Positions 1-6,642 of a DNA stretch of 9,435 nt are shown one piece after another. The notes beneath the pieces were generated by a model. That model had not been told where the DNA came from. It saw only the letters and a program-made list of their open reading frames with translations, and searched no databases. Origin of the DNA: Bacteroidales bacterium (GTDB lineage: Bacteria > Bacteroidota > Bacteroidia > Bacteroidales > DYOH01); NCBI GenBank assembly GCA_030632545.1, contig DAOVUO010000066.1, positions 1 to 9,435 of the forward strand. Direction: 5' to 3'. The first letter of the stretch is position 1. Every line of letters starts with the position of its first letter. Position numbers and translations under genes: made by a program.

Positions 1-2
1 TA

Positions 3-92
3 AATAAAAAAGTGATTACGCCATCTGAGGAAGAGCTGAAAATTAATAGTCGCTCAAGAAGTGCTAAGTTAAGGATAGCAGAAAAAATATAA
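3..92 (+). CDS. rsmH: RsmH C-terminal tail (partial, 5' end outside window)
   Basis: The reading frame is open from the left edge and gives 29 residues before a TAA at 90-92. It ends in NSRSRSAKLRIAEKI, which matches the strongly conserved C-terminal signature of RsmH (MraW), with the pattern N-x-R-x-R-S-A-K-L-R-x-A-E. RsmH is the SAM-dependent methyltransferase that makes N4-methyl-C1402 in 16S rRNA, and it normally sits directly upstream of ftsL in the dcw cluster, as here. Only the extreme C-terminus is visible, so the catalytic domain cannot be checked. The identification rests on this short but distinctive tail plus gene order. Confidence 0.88.
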   Translation, partial: NKKVITPSEEELKINSRSRSAKLRIAEKI

Positions 93-96
93 AGAA

Positions 97-444
97 ATGA
101 AATTAAAGTTACCATTGGCAATAAAAGGTTTAAAAAAATTGGTTGACGGAAGTTTATTCAAAGGAATGAATTTCGTTGGTGAACTACCTTATATCTTTTT
201 ACTTGTGGCAATGGCCTTTGTATATATTTTTAATCAGTATCAAGCAGAAAAATATGCACTGGAAATTAATAAATTAACAAAAGAAAATAGGGAGCTACGT
301 GAGAAATCAATTTCGTATGCATCTGAATTAATGTTTTTGAGTAAGCCATCTGAAATTAGTCGTTTGGTGATAGAAAGAGGTTTGGGTTTAGAGGAAGCAA
401 GTAAACCTCCTATTAAAATTGTAACTGAAAAAACTAGTAAGTGA
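97..444 (+). CDS. ftsL: FtsL-like cell division protein
   Basis: This 115-residue protein has bitopic topology: a basic, lysine-rich cytoplasmic segment (residues 1-27), one membrane segment at about 28-47 (LPYIFLLVAMAFVYIF), then a region at about 50-85 rich in charged residues and heptad-like leucines (EINKLTKENRELREK) that should form a coiled coil in the periplasm. A conserved-looking end follows (SEISRLVIERGLGLEEA). This is the architecture of FtsL, which bridges FtsQ/FtsB and the FtsW-FtsI synthase at the septum. Sequence similarity to proteobacterial FtsL is weak, so the call rests on architecture and on the position between rsmH and the septal PBP. It fits the divergent FtsL-like family of Bacteroidota. 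The ATG lies 4 bases after the rsmH stop, and the stop overlaps the ftsI GTG start. Confidence 0.85.
   Translation: MKLKLPLAIKGLKKLVDGSLFKGMNFVGELPYIFLLVAMAFVYIFNQYQAEKYALEINKLTKENRELREKSISYASELMFLSKPSEISRLVIERGLGLEEASKPPIKIVTEKTSK
441..444 (+). other. GTGA start/stop overlap, ftsL-ftsI
   Basis: The GTG start codon of ftsI (441-443) and the TGA stop of ftsL (442-444) share bases. Four-base overlaps of this kind usually mean translational coupling by re-initiation, which would tie the amounts of the two septal partners together. The coupling itself is inferred. Confidence 0.75.
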
Positions 445-2621
445 GTATAAAAAAGGGCATAGTAGGACGATTAACAGCTGTTTATTTAGTTGTTGTACTT
501 TTTGCACTGCTAATTGTAGGTAAAATAGCTTATTTACAAATATCAGAGCAGGATAGATGGGCGGACTATGCAAAACGATTATCTCAAAGAGATTTATATT
601 TTCCAGCACTTAGAGGAGATATTTATGCTGATAATAACGAAGTGCTTGCAACATCAGTTCCTTACTACGATGTTTTTTTCGATCCGAAAGCACAAGGTTT
701 GCCAGAAGACGTGTTTTTTGAGCAAATTGATTCTTTGTCAATTGGTTTGTCTAAAATGTTTGGTAAAAAAACGGCCGAGGAGTATAGTGCTTTTTTACAA
801 TCAGCTAGAGAAAAAGGGAGTAGATATGTTCCAATTAAAAAGCGTATTAACTACAATAAACTTCAGGAACTTAAAAAATTACCAATATTCAATAGGGGGC
901 GTTTTAAGGGTGGTTTAATAGTAGAACAAACTAATTTGCGATTAAAACCATTTTCACAATTGGCTAGTCGAACAATAGGTTACATAAGTCAAAATCCAAA
1001 TGGAAATATAGTTGGTTTAGAAGGTGCATTTGATAATGAGCTAAAAGGGCGTGATGGCATTAAGTTAATGCGAAAAGTTGCTGGAAATCAGTGGATGGAG
1101 ATGAATTCTGAAAATGAGGTAGAACGTGAGGATGGATATAATGTAGTAAGTACAATTAATATTCCATTGCAAGACGTAGCTGAGAATACCTTGTATCGAC
1201 AGTTGGCAAAATATGAAGCTCATCATGGTACTGCTATTTTAATGGAAGTTAAAACTGGTGATATAAAAGCAATTGCTAATCTCAAAAGAGGAAAAGACGG
1301 AAAATATCACGAGAGTTATAATTATGCTGTTGGTGAAAGTACTGAACCTGGCTCTACTTTTAAATTGGCAACGGTGATTGCTCTTTTAGAAGATGGATTT
1401 ATTGATTTGTATGATACAGTTGATACTGGAAATGGATCACGTAAGTTTTACGATTTTACTATTAGAGACGTTAAGATGACTGGTCACGGCAGAATTAGTT
1501 TTCAAAAAGTTTTTGAGGTTTCTTCTAATGTTGGAATTGCTACAGTTGTTGATAAATATTATGGTCGTCAGGCAGATAGGTTTGTGGAGCGTTTACATAG
1601 CCTCGGATTAAATCAGAAGCAGAATATTAGTATTAACGGTGAAGGTAAACCATACATTAAATATCAAGGAGATAGGTATTGGTCAGAAATTTCGTTACAT
1701 CAAATGGCTTTGGGTTACGAATTAAAGCTTACACCTTTGCAAATTTTAACGCTCTATAATGCTGTAGCTAATGATGGTGTAATGGTAAAACCTCGTTTTG
1801 TTCAGGCTATTACAAAACATGGAAAAATAATAAAAAAATTTAATAAGGAAATTTTGATGCCTTCAATTTGTTCTGATGAGACTTTAAAGAAAGTAAAGAT
1901 AATGCTTGAGGGTGTGGTGGAGAATGGTACAGGAAGGCGTTTGCAAAATCCAAATTTTAAAATCGCAGGAAAAACAGGAACAGCCAAAATATTTGATCCC
2001 AAGAAAAAGCGTTATGTTAATCGTTATAAAGCTTCTTTTGTTGGTTATTTTCCCGCTGATAATCCTCAGTATTCTTGTATTGTGATGATTAGTGACCCAA
2101 ATAGTTTAGGTTATTATGGTGGCTTGGTCGCAGGTCCCGTTTTCGAAGAAATTGCAAACAAAGTATATTCTACGAATTATAAATTAACACCTAATCTTGA
2201 ATTAGTTGATAAATACGGAATTACCTCTATTCCTTATTCAAAAAATGGAAACTTAAGTGATTTGGAAATAGTATTACAGAAATTAAATATTCCATTACAA
2301 TTTTACAATAACCTTAAATCTGATTGGGTAATAACAGAAAAGAAAGAAAAACATATAGAGTGTCAGGATAGAATAATACGTAGAAATATTGTGCCTAATA
2401 TACTTGGAATGAGTGTGAGAGACGCAATGTTTATTCTTGAAGATTTGGGACTTAATGTAAAAATAAATGGAAAAGGCGCAGTTTCAAGACAAAGCCAAAT
2501 TGCAGGAACTAAGCTTATTAAAGGAAGCAAAATTATCCTTTATTTGGGCAAAATAGAGCATAAGGAAGAGCAAATAGTTGAAAATCAATCTGAAGAAAAC
2601 GAGAATGAAACAGCTGAATAA
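441..2621 (+). CDS. ftsI: Septal peptidoglycan transpeptidase (class B PBP) with PASTA domain
   Basis: This 726-residue class B penicillin-binding protein crosslinks septal peptidoglycan with FtsW. A short cytoplasmic N-terminus leads into a membrane anchor at about 11-32. The dimerisation/pedestal domain (about 53-205) opens with LRGDIYADN at 57-65. The transpeptidase domain (about 260-570) has all three active-site motifs: S305-T-F-K308 with the nucleophile Ser305, S361-S-N363, and K511-T-G513. A C-terminal PASTA domain follows (about 648-704, VPNILGMSVRDAMFILEDLGL...), then an acidic, Asn/Glu-rich tail (705-726). E. coli FtsI is 588 residues; the extra length here is mostly the PASTA region and its linker. 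The start is GTG, overlapping the ftsL stop as GTGA, and a downstream start would remove part of the anchor. A sporulation-type PBP (SpoVD-like) shares this architecture, but the dcw context argues for FtsI. Confidence 0.96.
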   Translation: MSIKKGIVGRLTAVYLVVVLFALLIVGKIAYLQISEQDRWADYAKRLSQRDLYFPALRGDIYADNNEVLATSVPYYDVFFDPKAQGLPEDVFFEQIDSLSIGLSKMFGKKTAEEYSAFLQSAREKGSRYVPIKKRINYNKLQELKKLPIFNRGRFKGGLIVEQTNLRLKPFSQLASRTIGYISQNPNGNIVGLEGAFDNELKGRDGIKLMRKVAGNQWMEMNSENEVEREDGYNVVSTINIPLQDVAENTLYRQLAKYEAHHGTAILMEVKTGDIKAIANLKRGKDGKYHESYNYAVGESTEPGSTFKLATVIALLEDGFIDLYDTVDTGNGSRKFYDFTIRDVKMTGHGRISFQKVFEVSSNVGIATVVDKYYGRQADRFVERLHSLGLNQKQNISINGEGKPYIKYQGDRYWSEISLHQMALGYELKLTPLQILTLYNAVANDGVMVKPRFVQAITKHGKIIKKFNKEILMPSICSDETLKKVKIMLEGVVENGTGRRLQNPNFKIAGKTGTAKIFDPKKKRYVNRYKASFVGYFPADNPQYSCIVMISDPNSLGYYGGLVAGPVFEEIANKVYSTNYKLTPNLELVDKYGITSIPYSKNGNLSDLEIVLQKLNIPLQFYNNLKSDWVITEKKEKHIECQDRIIRRNIVPNILGMSVRDAMFILEDLGLNVKINGKGAVSRQSQIAGTKLIKGSKIILYLGKIEHKEEQIVENQSEENENETAE
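2605..2621 (+). other. 17-base ftsI-murE overlap
   Basis: With the ATG at 2605, murE begins inside the last codons of ftsI, which ends at TAA 2619-2621. The bases just upstream of the start (about 2580-2604) are almost all purines and adenines, and they encode the acidic Glu/Asn tail of FtsI. They probably also serve as the murE translation leader. Confidence 0.65.
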
Positions 2622-4068
2622 AATAATCGAGCATATCACTTATTTTAATCTGCAAGGTAGCAGTATTAAAGAGTTACGTTCTATTGAGCTTGATTCTCGC
2701 AAATGCGTTAATGGAAGTTTGTTTGTTGCACATAATGGAACCCAGGTAGATGGACATAATTATATTGATAAGGCAATTGAAAACGGTGCAAAAGCAGTTG
2801 TTTGTGAAGAATTACCAAAAAAATTGGCAGAGGATGTTTGTTTTATTCAAGTTATAAATTCTTCGGTGGCTCTAGGTAAAATAGCTTCGGCATACTATGA
2901 TTTTCCATCAAAAAAATTGAAATTAATTGGTGTAACTGGTACAAATGGAAAAACAAGTATTGTTACTTTATTGTATGAGCTTGTACGAAATTTAGGCATT
3001 AAAGCAGGTCTTTTGTCTACAATCAAAATTATGTTGGATGATAAGGAAATAAATGCAAGTCATACTACACCTGATGCGGTACAAATAAATAAGTATTTGA
3101 GCGAAATGCTTATACTTGGTTGCGAATATGCTTTTATGGAAGTAAGCTCTCATGCTGTTGATCAAAATAGAATTGTAGGCTTAAACTTTACTGGCGCAGT
3201 TTTTACTAATCTAACACACGACCATTTAGATTATCATCAAACTTTTGCAAATTATCGTGATGCAAAGAAAAAGTTTTTTGATCAGCTTTCACCAGAGGCA
3301 TTTGCATTAGTAAATTTAGATGATAAGAATGGGAGTATAATGCTTCAAAACTCTAAGGCGAAAAAAAGTAGTTATGCAGTAAAAAATATGGCAGCATATA
3401 TGACAAAAGCTTTAGAGTATGATATGCTGGGGACACATTTAATTATTGATAATATAGAACTTTGGACTCAATTTGTGGGAAAATTTAATGTGTCAAATAT
3501 TTTAGCAGTTTATGCCGTAGCTAGTTTGCTGAATTTTGATAAAACAGAAGTTCTTACATCAATAAGTGCCTTAAAACCAGTAAAAGGTCGATTTGAGAGT
3601 ATGATGTGTTGTTCAAATAAAATGGTGATTGTAGATTATGCACACACGCCAGATGCACTTGAAAATGTGTTAGAAACGATTAATGATTTGCGCCAGCTTG
3701 ATGCACAAATTTACACCGTTTTTGGTGCTGGTGGAGATAGAGATAAATCAAAGCGTTCGGAAATGGGTGCAGTAGCTGAAAAATTTAGTGATAAAATTAT
3801 TATCACTTCTGATAATCCACGAACGGAAGATCCAAGTGCAATTATTGAAGATATATATAATGGTATATCAAAAGAAGCTGCAATAAAAGTATTGAAAATT
3901 GCTGATAGGGCAGAGGCTATAAAAGTTGCATTAATGATGTCGAAATCTGGCGATATTGTATTAATTGCTGGAAAAGGGCACGAGGATTACCAAGAGATAA
4001 ATGGTGTGAAACATCATTTTGATGATAAAGAGATAGTTTTAGAATTTGATAAATCAATAAAAGCTTAA
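2605..4068 (+). CDS. murE: UDP-MurNAc-L-Ala-D-Glu:meso-diaminopimelate ligase
   Basis: This 487-residue cytoplasmic Mur ligase adds the third stem-peptide residue using ATP. The three-domain order is complete: a uridine-nucleotide-binding N-terminal domain (about 1-100), a central ATPase domain with the P-loop GVTGTNGKTS (109-118) and HTTPD (153-157), and a C-terminal domain with DYAHTPD (344-350), FGAGGDRD (373-380) and GKGHEDYQ (456-463). Lys221 (in YRDAKKKFF) aligns with the carbamylated lysine that binds magnesium. The motif D403-N-P-R406 is the signature of meso-diaminopimelate selection. I chose the ATG at 2605, which gives MKQLNKIIEHI and follows purine-rich DNA. An in-frame TTG at 2578 would add nine residues that look like ftsI-encoded sequence read in another frame. 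The gene overlaps ftsI by 17 bases. Confidence 0.96.
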   Translation: MKQLNKIIEHITYFNLQGSSIKELRSIELDSRKCVNGSLFVAHNGTQVDGHNYIDKAIENGAKAVVCEELPKKLAEDVCFIQVINSSVALGKIASAYYDFPSKKLKLIGVTGTNGKTSIVTLLYELVRNLGIKAGLLSTIKIMLDDKEINASHTTPDAVQINKYLSEMLILGCEYAFMEVSSHAVDQNRIVGLNFTGAVFTNLTHDHLDYHQTFANYRDAKKKFFDQLSPEAFALVNLDDKNGSIMLQNSKAKKSSYAVKNMAAYMTKALEYDMLGTHLIIDNIELWTQFVGKFNVSNILAVYAVASLLNFDKTEVLTSISALKPVKGRFESMMCCSNKMVIVDYAHTPDALENVLETINDLRQLDAQIYTVFGAGGDRDKSKRSEMGAVAEKFSDKIIITSDNPRTEDPSAIIEDIYNGISKEAAIKVLKIADRAEAIKVALMMSKSGDIVLIAGKGHEDYQEINGVKHHFDDKEIVLEFDKSIKA

Positions 4069-4075
4069 AGAAATG
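4066..4075 (+). other. murE-mraY junction, TAAAGAAATG
   Basis: The murE stop and mraY start are joined as TAA-AGAA-ATG. The identical ten bases join rsmH to ftsL at 90-99, and murG-murC has the same stop-four-bases-start layout (TAA-ATAG-ATG, 8898-8907). No Shine-Dalgarno sequence is visible at any of them, so A-rich leaders or re-initiation are the likely start signals. murF, found at this position in many other phyla, is absent. Confidence 0.7.
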
Positions 4076-5299
4076 CTATATTATTTGTTTTTGTATTTAG
4101 ATAATATGAATTTCCCTGGTGCAGGTGTATTTAAGTATATCTCGTTTAGGGCAGCAGCGTCATTTTTGTTTTCCTTGTTGATAGCTCTTGTGTATGGAAA
4201 AAGAATAATAAAATATTTACAGGTAAAGCAGATTGGCGAAATTGTTCGTGATCTTGGTCTTGAAGGACAATACGAGAAAAAAGGAACACCAACAATGGGC
4301 GGAGTTATTATAATTCTAGCCATTGTAATTCCTACATTATTTTTAGCAAAATTAGATAATGTTTACATTCTTTTAATGCTTACAACTACCATTTGGCTTG
4401 GTATATTAGGTTTTGCCGATGACTATATTAAAGTATTTAAGAAAAATAAAGACGGTTTATCTGGTAAATTAAAAATTCTTGGACAAGTAGTTTTAGGATT
4501 AATAGTTGGTCTTACTCTTTATATGAGTGATGATGTGGTTATTAAAGAAAAAGTACAAGTTAATACTGTTGAAAACCAAATGCTTGTTGAAGGCGACAAT
4601 TATGAATTTGTTTCAATGAAATCAACAAAGACAACTATTCCTTTTGTGAAAGATAATGAGTTTGATTATGCTTATTTGGTTGGATTTTTAGGTAAAAATG
4701 CACAAACAGCTGCGTGGATTGTTTTTGTTTTAGCAGTTATATTAATAACCACCGCTGTTTCAAATGGTGCAAATTTAACTGATGGCTTAGATGGCTTAGC
4801 GACAGGAGTTTCTGCAATTATTGCGCTTACTTTAGCTTTTTTTGCCTACGTTTCGGGTAATATCATAATAGCTGATTATTTGAATATTATGTATATTCCT
4901 AATTCTGGGGAGTTAGTGATTTTTGCAAGCGCATTAATTGGTGCAACAGTTGGTTTTTTATGGTATAATGCATTTCCTGCTCAAATATTTATGGGCGATA
5001 CTGGAAGTTTGACTTTAGGAGGAATAATAGCTGTTTTTGCTATCATAATTAGAAAGGAACTTTTGATTCCGATATTTAGCGGTATTTTTTTGGTGGAAAG
5101 CTTATCAGTTATAATACAGGTAGGGTATTTCAAATACACAAAAAGAAAATTTGGAACAGGACGAAGGGTTTTCAAAATGGCACCATTACATCATCATTTT
5201 CAAAAATTGGGGTTTCCTGAGCCCAAAATTGTAACAAGATTTTGGATTGTAGGAATTATGCTTGCTGTTTTAACTATAGTAACACTTAAATTAAGATAA
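4073..5299 (+). CDS. mraY: Phospho-MurNAc-pentapeptide transferase (lipid I synthase)
   Basis: This 408-residue polytopic membrane enzyme transfers phospho-MurNAc-pentapeptide from UDP to undecaprenyl phosphate, making lipid I on the inner face of the membrane. The family motifs are all present: KKGTPTMGG (69-77), ADDY with D116-D117 (115-118), NLTDGLDGLA (234-243), FMGDTGSL with D309 (306-313), and PLHHHF (371-376). About ten hydrophobic segments can be picked out. The protein is some 48 residues longer than E. coli MraY (360), and the excess lies mainly at about 152-205 between the fourth and fifth membrane segments, a hydrophilic stretch that should face the periplasm. Such long MraY proteins are usual in Bacteroidota. 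It starts 4 bases after murE and ends 6 bases before murD. WecA-like transferases are excluded by the HHH motif and context. Confidence 0.97.
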   Translation: MLYYLFLYLDNMNFPGAGVFKYISFRAAASFLFSLLIALVYGKRIIKYLQVKQIGEIVRDLGLEGQYEKKGTPTMGGVIIILAIVIPTLFLAKLDNVYILLMLTTTIWLGILGFADDYIKVFKKNKDGLSGKLKILGQVVLGLIVGLTLYMSDDVVIKEKVQVNTVENQMLVEGDNYEFVSMKSTKTTIPFVKDNEFDYAYLVGFLGKNAQTAAWIVFVLAVILITTAVSNGANLTDGLDGLATGVSAIIALTLAFFAYVSGNIIIADYLNIMYIPNSGELVIFASALIGATVGFLWYNAFPAQIFMGDTGSLTLGGIIAVFAIIIRKELLIPIFSGIFLVESLSVIIQVGYFKYTKRKFGTGRRVFKMAPLHHHFQKLGFPEPKIVTRFWIVGIMLAVLTIVTLKLR

Positions 5300-5305
5300 T
5301 TACAA

Positions 5306-6640
5306 ATGAAGAAAAGAATAGTCATATTAGGTGCAGCAAAAAGCGGAATTGGTGCTGCAATTTTGGCACAAAAGCATGGATTTGATGTTTTTGTATCAGA
5401 CTATTCTTCTATTTATGAGGAGTTTAAGTTGCAGTTAGTCGAAAATGATATTGATTTTGAGGAAAATCAGCATTCTAAGGAAAAAGTATTAAATGCTGAT
5501 GAAATTATAAAAAGTCCTGGTATTCCTGATAAAGCATCAATTGTGGTGGAAGCAATTGAAAATAGTATCCCAGTTATTTCGGAAATTGAATTTGCATATC
5601 GTTATACAAATGCTGTAATTGTCGCAATAACAGGAAGTAATGGGAAAACAACAACAACTAATTTGGTGTTTAATATATTAAAGAATGCAGGTTTAAATGT
5701 GGGAATGGCTGGCAATATAGGCGAAAGCTTTGCTTTAAGCGTTGCTAAAGACAATTTTGAGCTTTATGTATTGGAATTAAGTAGCTTCCAGCTTGATGGT
5801 ATAAAGGAGTTTAGACCAAATATTGCAATTTTATTAAATGTTACGCCAGATCATTTAGATAGATATAATTACAATTTTGATGAGTATTTAAATTCTAAAT
5901 TTAGAATTGTTATGAATCAAGAGTATAGCGATTATTTTATATATAATATAGACGATGAGGCCGTTGCTCGTTTTATTCAGGAGCACGCTATTAAGAGCCA
6001 AATGCTTCCATTTTCGCTTATAGAAAAAAGTGAAAATAAAGCTTGGGCCGATGATGAAGAATTTGTTATTTCAAATAGTAAAAAATTATTTAAAATGAAA
6101 ACATCAGAATTAGCCCTAAAGGGGAGGCACAATAGATATAATTCTCTTGCTGCCGGTGTTTCTGCAAATGTATTGCAAATCAGAAATGAAGTGATTCGTG
6201 AGTCATTAATGGCTTTTGAGGGTGTTGAACATCGTTTAGAACCAGTATTAAAAATTCGTGATGTTTTGTTTATTAATGACTCGAAAGCTACAAATGTAAA
6301 TTCAAGTTGGTATGCACTCGAAAGCATGATTACGCAAACTGTTTGGGTTGCTGGTGGAATAGACAAAGGAAACGATTATACTATACTCCGTGAATTGGTA
6401 CGAAAGAAAGTTAAAGCTCTTGTTTGTTTAGGTGTTGATAACGAAAAATTAGCTGAAGCTTTTGGTGACATTGTCCCATGTTACGAAGCGCGAACTATGA
6501 AAGATGCCGTTAACGGAGCTTATTTGCTGGCAGAAAAGGGCGAAACTGTACTGCTTTCGCCTGCTTGTGCTAGTTTTGATTTGTTTGAAAACTATGAAGA
6601 TAGAGGACAGCAGTTTAAAAACGAGATTAGAAAATTATAA
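5306..6640 (+). CDS. murD: UDP-MurNAc-L-alanine:D-glutamate ligase
   Basis: This 444-residue cytoplasmic Mur ligase adds D-glutamate to UDP-MurNAc-L-Ala with ATP. The N-terminal Rossmann-like domain begins ILGAAKSGIGAA (7-18). The central domain has the P-loop AITGSNGKTTTTN (107-119), the MurD-typical ELSSFQL (157-163) and NVTPDHLDRY (178-187). Lys198 (in NSKFRI) corresponds in position and context to the carbamylated Lys198 of E. coli MurD. LKGRHNRYN (271-279) is the ligase G-x-H-N motif. The C-terminal domain has INDSKATN (323-330), GGIDKGNDY (350-358) and LLSPACASFDLFENYEDRGQQF, starting at 416. Length matches the family (E. coli 438). The ATG follows mraY by 6 bases with an A-rich leader and no Shine-Dalgarno site. 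The TAA stop shares one base with the ftsW ATG. Confidence 0.97.
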   Translation: MKKRIVILGAAKSGIGAAILAQKHGFDVFVSDYSSIYEEFKLQLVENDIDFEENQHSKEKVLNADEIIKSPGIPDKASIVVEAIENSIPVISEIEFAYRYTNAVIVAITGSNGKTTTTNLVFNILKNAGLNVGMAGNIGESFALSVAKDNFELYVLELSSFQLDGIKEFRPNIAILLNVTPDHLDRYNYNFDEYLNSKFRIVMNQEYSDYFIYNIDDEAVARFIQEHAIKSQMLPFSLIEKSENKAWADDEEFVISNSKKLFKMKTSELALKGRHNRYNSLAAGVSANVLQIRNEVIRESLMAFEGVEHRLEPVLKIRDVLFINDSKATNVNSSWYALESMITQTVWVAGGIDKGNDYTILRELVRKKVKALVCLGVDNEKLAEAFGDIVPCYEARTMKDAVNGAYLLAEKGETVLLSPACASFDLFENYEDRGQQFKNEIRKL

Positions 6641-6642
6641 TG
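6638..6642 (+). other. TAATG stop/start overlap, murD-ftsW
   Basis: The murD TAA (6638-6640) and the ftsW ATG (6640-6642) share one base, an arrangement compatible with re-initiation by the terminating ribosome. No other initiation signal for ftsW is evident in the murD coding end. Confidence 0.7.

Noticed and set aside
568..918. Plus-strand open frame of 116 codons inside ftsI
   Set aside because: It lies out of frame within the well-supported FtsI pedestal domain, and its Cys/Leu/Phe-rich product looks random.
2578..2604. TTG at 2578 as an upstream start of murE
   Set aside because: It adds nine residues with no family support and uses a rarer start codon. The ATG at 2605 gives a normal MurE N-terminus.
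5977..6366. Minus-strand open frame of 129 codons inside murD
   Set aside because: It is antisense to intact MurD motifs, with no family resemblance and no neighbouring gene on that strand.
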